The position numbers and the translations under genes were made by a program. A DNA stretch of 17,208 nucleotides from Anaerolineales bacterium UBA4823 (GTDB lineage: Bacteria > Chloroflexota > Anaerolineae > Anaerolineales > UBA4823): contig DHFN01000074.1 in the NCBI GenBank assembly GCA_002402275.1, positions 1-17,208 on the forward strand, given 5' to 3'. The stretch's first letter is position 1; each line of letters opens with the position of its first letter. Below the pieces are notes generated by a model. That model was given only the letters and a program-made list of their open reading frames with translations, was not told the DNA's origin and made no database searches. Below are positions 7,044-14,593 of the stretch, piece by piece.

Positions 7044-7904
7044 ATGAAAACTAAGTGGAAACCAAGACATATCGAAGAAACCATTATGAAAATCTTGATG
7101 ATTTTCTCCTTCTCGCTCATTATCGGCAGTTTGGGTTGGATTCTTTTCACAATATTAATAAAAGGATTGCCTTCATTAAGCTGGGCAATGCTCACTCAAA
7201 CCCCTAAAGGTGGTTATTATCTGGGAAAGGAAGGGGGAATCCTTAATGCAATCGTTGGCTCATTGTATCTTGCTGCTGGAGGAACCATTCTGGCAGTTTT
7301 GATTGCTTTTCCGACCGCACTCTTCCTGTCGGTCTATGTCAACAAAAAAAGATGGGCAGTCATCGTTCGTTTATCCTTGGATATTTTATGGGGCATTCCT
7401 TCAATTGTTTATGGGGCGTTTGGTTTCCTCCTTATGCTAGCCATGGGATTAAGGGCTTCTTTACTAGGGGGAATTATCACTCTGGCTTTTTTAGAATTTC
7501 CTATCATGACCCGAGCGATGGATGAAATCATTCAGCGAATTCCGCCGGATCTTCCTCTCGCCGCGTATGCTTTGGGATCAACTCATTTTGAAACAGCGCT
7601 GCATGTGATAACCAGGCAGGTTATTCCGGGATTACTGACCGCTGTTTTACTCGCTTTTGGCAGGGCAATCGGCGATGCTGCATCGGTACTTTTTACTGCT
7701 GGTTATACCGACCATATCCCAACATCCCTCTCTCAACCGGTGGCTTCGTTGCCCTTAGCGGTATTCTTCCAATTAGCCACTCCTTACCCCGAAGTTCAAA
7801 ATCGAGCCTATGCTTCGGCACTCATCCTGACCATCCTGGTTTTAGGGGTTAGCATTCTGTCACGCTGGATATCCTACCACCTAGATCGTTATTCCATTCG
7901 TTGA
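7044..7904 (+). CDS. pstA: PstA-like ABC transporter permease
   Basis: A 286-residue permease with six predicted membrane helices. It carries GIPSIVYGAFGF (117-128) and the coupling loop IPPDLPLAAYALGSTHFET (166-184), matching PstA. It pairs with the PstC-like protein and docks on the ATPase. It starts 15 bases after the preceding stop, behind a GGAGGAA ribosome site (7034-7040). Confidence 0.88.
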   Translation: MKTKWKPRHIEETIMKILMIFSFSLIIGSLGWILFTILIKGLPSLSWAMLTQTPKGGYYLGKEGGILNAIVGSLYLAAGGTILAVLIAFPTALFLSVYVNKKRWAVIVRLSLDILWGIPSIVYGAFGFLLMLAMGLRASLLGGIITLAFLEFPIMTRAMDEIIQRIPPDLPLAAYALGSTHFETALHVITRQVIPGLLTAVLLAFGRAIGDAASVLFTAGYTDHIPTSLSQPVASLPLAVFFQLATPYPEVQNRAYASALILTILVLGVSILSRWISYHLDRYSIR

Positions 7905-7914
7905 AGATTTTCAA

Positions 7915-8001
7915 ATGAACAAAATAAAACCTGCTCTACAAACAAATGCTCTTTTCGATACCACTATATCGAAAGAAGCCGATTTATCCAAAAGGCAATA
8001 A
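7915..8001 (+). other. 28-codon ORF in frame with and just upstream of pstB
   Basis: ATG at 7915 opens 28 codons (MNKIKPALQTNALFDTTISK then EADLSKRQ) that end at TAA 7999-8001, three bases before the pstB ATG and in the same frame. It fills most of the 100-base pstA-pstB gap. It may be a leader peptide, or a former N-terminal extension of PstB cut off by a stop. Its ribosome site (GAAG) is weak. Confidence 0.3.
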
Positions 8002-8004
8002 CCT

Positions 8005-8766
8005 ATGTACTCGAATGAACCTCATATTGAAACTAATGGTCTGAATGCTTATTATGGGAATATTCAAGCATTAAAAAATATCTCTATTGTGATTCCCCGC
8101 AAACAAATCACAATGATCATCGGTCCTTCTGGTTGTGGAAAAACTAGCCTGTTGAAATGTCTCAACCGGTTCTTTGAACTATCCCCCAATACAAGCGTCA
8201 CTGGTGAGGTATTGACGGATGGAGAAAATATCTATAACCCATCCATAGATATTACCGAAATTCGTAAAAAAGCTGGGTTACTGGCACAACGTCCCTATCC
8301 CCTCCCCATGTCCATCTATGATAATGTTGCGTATGGTATACGCATTCACCATACCCGGCCGCGTCGGGAAATGGATCACTGGGTGCAGCATTACCTCGAA
8401 ATCGCTGGATTATGGGAGGAAGTGAAAGATCGTTTACACTCACCTGCTAATAATCTTTCTATTGGGCAGCAACAACGGCTTTGTTTAGCTCGTGGTTTAG
8501 CTGTCGAACCCGAAATCATCCTGGGCGATGAACCCACTTCTGCGCTAGATCCGATCTCAGCCCAAAATATCGAGAGCCGCTTGTTAGACTTAAAATCCCA
8601 ATATACAATCATCTTAGTGACGCATATCCTACGGCAAGCCCGTCGTCTTGCTGATTACGTCATTTTTATGTACCTGGGAGAGGTGATCGAAGCCGGACTC
8701 GCGGAACAAGTCTTCAACCATCCACAACATGAACGCACCCAGGCATATCTCAGTGGAGTTTTTTAA
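8005..8766 (+). CDS. pstB: PstB-like ABC transporter ATPase with LSIGQ signature
   Basis: A 253-residue ATPase closely following the PstB layout: Walker A GPSGCGKT (40-47), KCLNRFFEL, Q-loop Gln95 in LAQRPYPLPMSIYDNVAYG, signature LSIGQQQRLCLARGLAVEPE (151-170), Walker B with catalytic Glu176 in LGDEPTSALDPIS, and H-loop His207. It powers uptake through the PstCA-like channel. Two departures stand out: the signature is LSIGQ, not LSGGQ, and the usual Gln-Lys-Pro-Asn-Pro-Phe-Pro segment after the Q-loop is QRPYPLP. The ATG follows AAAAGG by about 9 nt. No phoU follows, although phoU commonly follows pstB. Confidence 0.9.
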   Translation: MYSNEPHIETNGLNAYYGNIQALKNISIVIPRKQITMIIGPSGCGKTSLLKCLNRFFELSPNTSVTGEVLTDGENIYNPSIDITEIRKKAGLLAQRPYPLPMSIYDNVAYGIRIHHTRPRREMDHWVQHYLEIAGLWEEVKDRLHSPANNLSIGQQQRLCLARGLAVEPEIILGDEPTSALDPISAQNIESRLLDLKSQYTIILVTHILRQARRLADYVIFMYLGEVIEAGLAEQVFNHPQHERTQAYLSGVF

Positions 8767-8794
8767 TTGAATATCTGATTAGCTACCATTTAGT

Positions 8795-8836
8795 TTGATA
8801 TTTCATTGACAAAACTCATGTCAGTTGATATTTCAT
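8795..8836 (+). repeat. direct repeat TTGATATTTCAT, 30-bp period
   Basis: TTGATATTTCAT occurs at 8795-8806 and 8825-8836, exactly 30 bp (about three helical turns) apart. A consensus -35, TTGACA (8806-8811), lies between them, with a -10-like TATTTC (8829-8834) 17 bases on, inside the second copy. This resembles a promoter with tandem regulator sites; what it would transcribe is unclear. Confidence 0.4.
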
Positions 8837-8972
8837 CTTTCTGTTATGCTTAGAAGATAAATTTTGGACTGAGCACTAATTATTTTCGTTTATTCGTGAT
8901 CCTAATTTGTGGACGGTGCTCGATGCAAAGCGGTGGTTTGATCTTTTAAGATAATCATTTATGAATATAATA

Positions 8973-9060
8973 AGGGCGATCCATCCCAATCTATTTTTTA
9001 TTCGATAATGGTTCAAGCCATTGCTAGATGAATTCCTGTCAGCCCTATATGGGTCGCCCC
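8973..9060. repeat. imperfect inverted repeat, palindromic interspersed element remnant
   Basis: AGGGCGATCCAT (8973-8984) and ATGGGTCGCCCC (9049-9060) pair at 10 of 12 positions, enclosing a small AATGG/CCATT hairpin. The right arm contains AGCCCTATATGGG (9041-9053), also found with one change inside the candidate ncRNA (4306-4318). A T-run follows at 9069-9074. The GC-rich GGGCGACCC-type arms resemble short dispersed palindromes I associate with Chloroflexota genomes; this family assignment is from memory. Confidence 0.4.
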
Positions 9061-9163
9061 TACGATTCTTTTTTAAGAGTTAATCTGTTAAGGTGGTCTT
9101 TATTAATAAATTCGTCCAAGAACATTACTATCGATCCCCAATCCTGCGGGCATAAGATTATTT

Positions 9164-9176
9164 AGGTATAATACCT
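9164..9176 (+). promoter_or_regulatory. perfect palindrome over a TATAAT, possible nfeD promoter/operator
   Basis: AGGTAT-A-ATACCT is a perfect 13-bp palindrome containing TATAAT (9167-9172), about 90 bases upstream of the nfeD start. No good -35 is present at the proper distance, so it may need an activator or be coincidental. Confidence 0.35.
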
Positions 9177-9262
9177 TCGGGAATGATCTTTGAAAGCGAT
9201 GAAATCTAAAACAAATTCAGAAATGAAAAAGGTTGGTGGGTTCCTTTTCTAGAGGAATATTT

Positions 9263-10591
9263 ATGTCAAAACTGCGTATCTATTTTTTGGCTTTACTGCT
9301 ATTTACAGGCATCCTTCAGCTTTCTTATCCAGTTCAGTCTCAATCCTCTTCCCCTCTGATTCTGGTATTGACCGCCGATGGAGCAATTACTCCTTCCATG
9401 CGGGAATATTTAAAACGGGGTATCAAAATAGCTGAGCAACGTTCTGCAGAAACTCTGATCTTTCAGCTCAATACTCCCGGGGGCAACATTGAACCCATGA
9501 ATACCATGGTACAAGATATCCGTGAAAGCAGTGTACCCGTGGTTGTTTATGTACAACCACGAGGTGCAATGGCAGCTTCGGCGGGTACTGTAGTCACCTT
9601 GGCAGGCCACGCAGCTGCTATGGCACCTGAGACAACCATTGGCGCAGCCAGCCCAGTGGGTGCCCAGGGAGAAGACTTAGAGCAAACCATGGAAGAAAAA
9701 GTGAAAAACATGCTCAAAGCTACTGTTCGTACGCTTGCGGAACGCCGGGGAGAAAAAGCCGTTGCCTTAGCAGAATCGACCATCGAGTCAGCCCAAGCGG
9801 TTTCTGCCAATGAAGCCTATCAGGCTGGTTTGATTGATTTTATTGCCAAAGATTTAGCGGATCTGATAACCCAATTGGACGGCTTTACGGTTGTTTTGGC
9901 GAGCGGCTCGCATACCATTCACACTCAAGGAGCTTTGACAGAAAACGTCCCGGCCTCGCTCATTGAACAACTTTTAACCATTCTCACTAATCCCAATATT
10001 GTGTTTATACTTCTAACCATCGGAGTACAAGCCATCTTGATTGAACTCTCGAGCCCAGGGGGTTGGGTGGCAGGTTTCCTCGGTGCAATTTGTCTTTCCC
10101 TCGCCATGTATGGGTTGGGTGTCCTGCCGGTCAATTGGTTTGGGATCGTCTTTTTGGTCATTGCATTCATCTTATTTCTTCTAGATATTAAAGCACCCAC
10201 TCATGGGGCATTGACCGCGGCAGGAGTGGGATCTTTAATCATCGGTTCATTAATATTGTTTAATTCACCGGGAGTGCCTTCCTTCCAAAGAGTATCTGTT
10301 CCGCTAGTAATTTCTGTTTCCATAATGCTTGGAATATTCTCCCTTTCGATACTACTTTTTGCGTTAAGAGCATTAAAAGTCCCTATTCGCACGGGATTAG
10401 AAAGTATTATCGGGAAAACAGGCATCGCTAGGACTGATATTAATCCCATTGGCACCGTTCAGGTAGGAAGTGAGTTGTGGACTTCCGAATTAGAACCCAG
10501 AGCTGCTCCTATTCAAGCGGGAGAGCGGGTTTTGGTGACTGGCAAAATAGGAATTCATCTCGTTGTGAAATCGTTGGAAGAAAATCCGTGA
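9263..10591 (+). CDS. nfeD: NfeD family membrane-bound serine protease (ClpP-class)
   Basis: A 442-residue long-form NfeD. A signal peptide (about 1-28) is followed by a ClpP-like domain exposed outside the membrane. The nucleophile is probably Ser106 in GAMAASAGTVV, and the general-base lysine Lys146 or Lys148 in MEEKVKNM, at the expected distance of about 41 residues. An oxyanion-type NTPGG motif precedes them, and TTIGAASPVG is typical. Four to five membrane helices follow (about 245-370), then a C-terminal OB-fold domain (about 378-442, IGKTGIARTDINPIGTV). The family cleaves membrane proteins such as stomatin partners. Start 9263 was chosen over 9233 because AGAGGAA sits 5-6 nt before it. 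Confidence 0.92.
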   Translation: MSKLRIYFLALLLFTGILQLSYPVQSQSSSPLILVLTADGAITPSMREYLKRGIKIAEQRSAETLIFQLNTPGGNIEPMNTMVQDIRESSVPVVVYVQPRGAMAASAGTVVTLAGHAAAMAPETTIGAASPVGAQGEDLEQTMEEKVKNMLKATVRTLAERRGEKAVALAESTIESAQAVSANEAYQAGLIDFIAKDLADLITQLDGFTVVLASGSHTIHTQGALTENVPASLIEQLLTILTNPNIVFILLTIGVQAILIELSSPGGWVAGFLGAICLSLAMYGLGVLPVNWFGIVFLVIAFILFLLDIKAPTHGALTAAGVGSLIIGSLILFNSPGVPSFQRVSVPLVISVSIMLGIFSLSILLFALRALKVPIRTGLESIIGKTGIARTDINPIGTVQVGSELWTSELEPRAAPIQAGERVLVTGKIGIHLVVKSLEENP

Positions 10592-11391
10592 GACCCGCCG
10601 CCTATCGCTATCCGGGGGAAAACTCCACGCTATACGGCACTCTCTTCCTGGTTTTTCTCATCATCGCTGTTACGTCAACTGCAACTTTTTTTAGTGCGGC
10701 TTTACTGGTAGCTCTGGTGGTGGCGATTACCTACACCAGGAACCGCTCTCAACATGAAAATTTAATGTGCCAGGGCGTCTTAGTTTCCTCCAAAACACTG
10801 CCTGAGCTGAATAAGTTGGTGGAGTCTTGTGCCAAAAGACTCAACGTAAAAGATTACGAAGTCTATGTTACTCGCAATCGTCAAAGAAATGCGTATACTT
10901 TTGGCTTACATAATCCAAGAGTGATTGTGCTCTATTCCTCCTTGCTTGAGATCATGGACCGAGATGAACTGGCTTTTATCATTGGGCATGAGATGGGTCA
11001 TATTCGGTTGGGACATACTCATCTTAATTCATTGTTGGGGGGTATGGCTGGCATACCTTCTTCTAGTTTCTTTTCAGCAATCCTTAATTATGCTTTCCTA
11101 AAATGGAACCGTTCGTGTGAATATTCAGCAGATCGGGCAGGTATGCTTGTAAATGGCAATCCCCAAAAAGCGATCAGTGCTCTTCTTAAACTGATCACCG
11201 GAAAATCTGGTATGTCCGAACAAGACCTCCAAAAGGTTTACCAACAAGTGGACGCCCAAGACAGCACCTGGTTGGGAAATTTTTCAGAAGTCTTTGCTAC
11301 TCACCCATTAATTAGCCGGCGTATCGAACAAATCCAACAATATGCTCAATCACCAGCTTATAAAAAATTGATGGCCAAGCTGCAACGATAA
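10588..11391 (+). CDS. M48 family (HtpX-like) membrane metallopeptidase
   Basis: A 267-residue protease with one or two N-terminal membrane helices (about 16-48) and an M48 domain. The zinc motif is HEMGH (134-138), with the third ligand Glu178 in EYSAD (178-182); a C-terminal THPLISRRI motif also fits HtpX-like enzymes. It should degrade or process membrane proteins. The GTG start overlaps the nfeD stop by four bases (GTGA), with GGAAG just upstream. The same frame is open back to 10477, but that part is an out-of-frame read of nfeD. The tight coupling with nfeD suggests a shared membrane protein quality-control role. Confidence 0.92.
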   Translation: MRPAAYRYPGENSTLYGTLFLVFLIIAVTSTATFFSAALLVALVVAITYTRNRSQHENLMCQGVLVSSKTLPELNKLVESCAKRLNVKDYEVYVTRNRQRNAYTFGLHNPRVIVLYSSLLEIMDRDELAFIIGHEMGHIRLGHTHLNSLLGGMAGIPSSSFFSAILNYAFLKWNRSCEYSADRAGMLVNGNPQKAISALLKLITGKSGMSEQDLQKVYQQVDAQDSTWLGNFSEVFATHPLISRRIEQIQQYAQSPAYKKLMAKLQR

Positions 11392-11439
11392 CACGCCAGA
11401 ATAAGGAAAATATTTATGGGCAATAGCTTATGCCGGATG

Positions 11440-12960
11440 TCAGGGAATGATCTCAACCACCACACCGTTATCTGCCCATTGATACAAATATTTTGAATCG
11501 CTCAAGTCTAAAATGATGCAGCCATAAGAAGCTGGTTTCCCCAAAACATTCGCCCATAAGCGTGTGCCATTCGAAAGCATTGGTAAACCGTGAATACCAT
11601 TCATAAACCCTGGCCAGGCTTCATAAATACCTAGGAAATTCGGCATATAGAGGTCCCAAACTGAAGCATAAGCATTCACTTTATGGGTTTGCACCTGAAA
11701 AACTCCTGGCTGGGTGGGAGAACGATCTACACCGGTACTGATGACGAATTTCTTAATCTGCTGATTGTTCTCATAGACCATCAACCTTTGTTTGCTGAGG
11801 CTGATCACGATTCGTTTATTCGGAATAATATCCAGGGGTAAGAGGTCATCTTTGGAGGGAATATTGATCACTTGCCCATCATATAAATGGTCGGAATCAA
11901 GGCCTGGATTCGCTTCTAATATTTTCCACATAGGGAAACCAGCCCGCCAGGATATTTTTAGTAAGGTATCTCCCTTCTGAACAGTATAAGTGGTTGGATG
12001 ATGATTAACTAGCAGAAATGGTGTTTGCCCTTGCTCTAATCCCTGAACAATTAATCTGGATATTTTTTCTGGATCAAGGTAACGAGTGCCCCCAAGTTTA
12101 TTTCCTAGATCCATTAAATCCCGATTAATTCTATCTGGATCGGAGCTTAATTTTATTGGGTCTCCATTCACCTCAAATTTCAACCAGCCAGCTGCCATTT
12201 CATTGGTTACGCCCAATTCGAGCCATTCATTGGTTATCGCATCATAAACTTTCAATTGCTGGGCTTTACGGATCATCTCCTCAGCCCGGCTAGCAGCTTG
12301 AGTTAAATCCACCTCTGGAGGCGGAACCGGTTTTAAATTTATAGTATATTTAGCGGTGCTTATGATGGTTTGAGCATCGATCGCAAGTTTATGTAAGCTT
12401 TCCTCTAGGTTAATTTCAGAACCTAGTCCTCCTGGAGCGACTACCCAGCTCCCGTTTTCATAGATAATCTGTGGTGCTGTTGGTGGTTGACGAAATATTT
12501 CGTTAAGTTTCTGTAATTTACCCAAAGCAGTTTGGTTATCTACTATAACTACAGGAAGAATTGTTTGAACGCGGCTTAAACTTTCAACAAAGGCTTGCCA
12601 GTTTTGGATAAAATTCGGTCCGTGTCCGTAATTCAAAGCCTGCTGGGCGGATTGTTCTGCATCCACATTCAATCCTAACTCTTGGGGAATTAGATATTGT
12701 TCATGGATTCCATCCGTAGCTAAGAGCATTCTCCCGTAATTAAAATACCGGTCTATTTTTACCTTAGCAGCATTAATCTGTAAACCACCTACATCCACAT
12801 CACCCACCCGAACTTTCGGGAGGATGACATCGAAAACTTGATAATATGCATAAGGTACTAAAAGGAAAATGAGTGGTATCAGACATAAGACCGAAATCAA
12901 TAAGATTAACAGTGAAAAGTATCTCTGGTTATAAAAATTGAAACGTTTCGTTCTGGTCAT
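11440..12960 (-). CDS. L,D-transpeptidase (YkuD) with LysM and peptidoglycan-binding-like domains
   Basis: A 506-residue cell-wall enzyme: N-terminal membrane anchor (about 14-38), two tandem regions resembling the peptidoglycan-binding-4 domain seen in VanW-type and YkuD proteins (about 60-300), one LysM (about 314-358, YTVQKGDTLLKIS) and a C-terminal YkuD domain (about 372-506). The catalytic Cys is Cys481 in SYGC, with His457 in NGIHGLPMLS upstream. It would form 3-3 peptide crosslinks or attach proteins to peptidoglycan. The usual [ST]HGC[IV]R motif reads SYGCIIL here. The ATG has only a weak ribosome site. It converges on the M48 gene with a 48-base gap and is separated by 249 bases from the next upstream gene. 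Confidence 0.92.
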   Translation of the reverse strand: MTRTKRFNFYNQRYFSLLILLISVLCLIPLIFLLVPYAYYQVFDVILPKVRVGDVDVGGLQINAAKVKIDRYFNYGRMLLATDGIHEQYLIPQELGLNVDAEQSAQQALNYGHGPNFIQNWQAFVESLSRVQTILPVVIVDNQTALGKLQKLNEIFRQPPTAPQIIYENGSWVVAPGGLGSEINLEESLHKLAIDAQTIISTAKYTINLKPVPPPEVDLTQAASRAEEMIRKAQQLKVYDAITNEWLELGVTNEMAAGWLKFEVNGDPIKLSSDPDRINRDLMDLGNKLGGTRYLDPEKISRLIVQGLEQGQTPFLLVNHHPTTYTVQKGDTLLKISWRAGFPMWKILEANPGLDSDHLYDGQVINIPSKDDLLPLDIIPNKRIVISLSKQRLMVYENNQQIKKFVISTGVDRSPTQPGVFQVQTHKVNAYASVWDLYMPNFLGIYEAWPGFMNGIHGLPMLSNGTRLWANVLGKPASYGCIILDLSDSKYLYQWADNGVVVEIIP

Positions 12961-13209
12961 TTTGCCACTTTATATCCATTGATATGATTATCCCTACCGG
13001 AGATCATTCTCCTCATTACTCTCCATTTTACAACACATCTCGAAAGATTACCCATTAGATTTCCGCAACCCAAAAATATCTAAAACAAGAGTAAGGGAAG
13101 ATTTCGCAGGGGAAAACAAGTCTCACGATTCCGAGTGCAATTCGATCAAGCAAGATGATTATTCTATTATAGGATGGGTAAGGAGATTACTGGCTTGTTG
13201 AATTCATGG

Positions 13210-14049
13210 TTATGGAAATTCATACAAAGGATACGACTCCCCGGTTATTTGGAAACCAGTGTTCTCATAGAGGAGTAAAGATCCTTGATTATCTTCTTGA
13301 GTGTTCACAGTCACATAATCATAGCCTTGTTCATAAAATTGACATTGCAGGTCCCCTACCAATGCTTTGCCAATACCCTTATGCTGCCATTGTGGCGCTA
13401 CAGCTAAACGGGCAAGGTGACCACTGTTATTCGCGGCTGTAGAAATCTGGTAACCGACAATTTCTTCAGCAGATTCCGCCACCATCGCCAGCGCTGCTTG
13501 ATGAAAACTAGCTGCGATACCCTCTTGAGAAACCTGCCAAGGAGGTTGAAATGCCTGGGCATCTATCTCGGCAACCCTGGGTAAGTCCTCTGCCGTCATT
13601 GGACGGATGATAAGCGAGAGATTATTCCCAACCTTAGTTTGAATCTGAGATGCCATCCATTTTAAGATAATTATTTGATTGGTTTGATGAAATCCGCTTC
13701 CTTCTAGTAAAGAACGAAACCATAGTGAAAGTGGTATCGCCGCAGATTGAGGATTGGGAACCTGTCCTTTCAATATTTGCAATGCCCGGTCCCACATCGG
13801 ATTCCAGACATTTTGGAAATTTTCATCTTCAGATACTGCAAACAACCTGATCCAGGCAATTTCAGGCGGATCAGGTGGGCACGCTAAAGCAGCCATAATT
13901 CGGTCATTCTCTTCCAAAATCACAAATGGCTGCCGTTCAATCCAATCTAAAGGAGACCGCCAATCTAAATGGCGGTGAACATGGCGTTCAAAATAAATTA
14001 AACTGGCTATTGCGGTTCTATCAGAACGGAGAACAGATCGGATGGTCAA
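13210..14049 (-). CDS. GNAT acetyltransferase, two-domain
   Basis: A 279-residue protein whose C-terminal half (about 145-279) is a clear GNAT domain. The acetyl-CoA loop is Q222-H-K-G225-I-G227 in LAVAPQWQHKGIGKAL, and the downstream motif is NTQEDNQGSLLLYENTGF. The N-terminal half (1-130) looks like a degenerate second GNAT domain, with MTIRSVLRSDRTAIASLI resembling a GNAT opening, so the whole may be a tandem GNAT. The substrate is unknown; the RimI-like look would allow protein N-terminal acetylation. The start is TTG, one base after the stop of the TPR gene, so translation is probably coupled. It is the last gene of the minus-strand run. Confidence 0.85.
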   Translation of the reverse strand: MTIRSVLRSDRTAIASLIYFERHVHRHLDWRSPLDWIERQPFVILEENDRIMAALACPPDPPEIAWIRLFAVSEDENFQNVWNPMWDRALQILKGQVPNPQSAAIPLSLWFRSLLEGSGFHQTNQIIILKWMASQIQTKVGNNLSLIIRPMTAEDLPRVAEIDAQAFQPPWQVSQEGIAASFHQAALAMVAESAEEIVGYQISTAANNSGHLARLAVAPQWQHKGIGKALVGDLQCQFYEQGYDYVTVNTQEDNQGSLLLYENTGFQITGESYPLYEFP

Positions 14050-14050
14050 A

Positions 14051-14593
14051 TTACTTCGCCAAAAACTGCCAAGGAGATTTCAATAACTTCAATAAGAGTT
14101 TCTGTTTTAGGGAAGGTTTGGGTAAATCTTCTAGAGCGGATTGCATAGTTGATAATGCCTGGATTTGTTTCCCGGTTTTCAACTGCAATGCTGAAATCGC
14201 TTGGAGAACCTGAAGGCGGTTTTCATTGTCACCGGCGTGGAGTAATAAGTCAGCTGCTTGTTGATAAGCGGAAAAAGCTTCTTCCTTTTTATCACAGGCT
14301 TCTAATGCAGCAGCTAGATTGCCATACGCTAAACCCAACCGATGGATATCTTTCGCATCTTGAAAGGTTTTTATGGTTGGTCGGACTATCTCCAACGCTT
14401 TTTCAGGATGACCAGCTTGCAAGTAAGCCACACTAGCGTTATTAAGGCTTTCAGCAGCATTCAATTCTTCTTGGCGTACTAGCCAAGTTTGACTGACTGC
14501 TTCAAACAAGCTCGCGGCATTCAAATAATTTCTAGCTTGGTAAGCTTGATTAGCTTGATCAATCAATTCTTGCAGGGTGAGGGTTTCGTTCAC
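14051..14593 (-). CDS. TPR-repeat protein
   Basis: A 180-residue all-helical protein with about four TPR-like units (ANQAYQARNYLNAASLFEAV, NNASVAYLQAGHPEKALEIV, GNLAAALEACDKKEEAFSAY, ISALQLKTGKQIQALSTM). There is no signal peptide, so it is a cytoplasmic protein-interaction scaffold. It starts with GTG overlapping the XRE stop by four bases (GTGA) and is followed after one base by the GNAT gene. The coupling suggests it binds one of those two products. Confidence 0.85.
   Translation of the reverse strand: MNETLTLQELIDQANQAYQARNYLNAASLFEAVSQTWLVRQEELNAAESLNNASVAYLQAGHPEKALEIVRPTIKTFQDAKDIHRLGLAYGNLAAALEACDKKEEAFSAYQQAADLLLHAGDNENRLQVLQAISALQLKTGKQIQALSTMQSALEDLPKPSLKQKLLLKLLKSPWQFLAK

Larger units (their letters stand above)
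8767..9262. other. 496-base noncoding gap between pstB and nfeD
   Basis: No convincing gene is seen on either strand. The gap holds a pair of 12-bp direct repeats (8795-8836), a spaced inverted repeat GAGCAC...GTGCTC near 8875-8935, a larger imperfect inverted repeat (8973-9060) and a small palindrome over a TATAAT (9164-9176). No clean intrinsic terminator for the pst operon is visible. Confidence 0.6.

Noticed and set aside
8767..9262. CRISPR-like repeats in the pstB-nfeD gap
   Set aside because: Only two copies of a 12-mer, with no regular repeat-spacer series and no cas genes.
10477..10587. Upstream extension of the M48 protease frame to an ATG at 10477
   Set aside because: This part is an out-of-frame read of the nfeD 3' end; the GTG at 10588 fits both the GTGA overlap and the family length.
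13012..13025. GGAGA-TCAT-TCTCC hairpin upstream of the L,D-transpeptidase gene
   Set aside because: Only a 5-bp stem, no T-run, and no clear role; easily chance.
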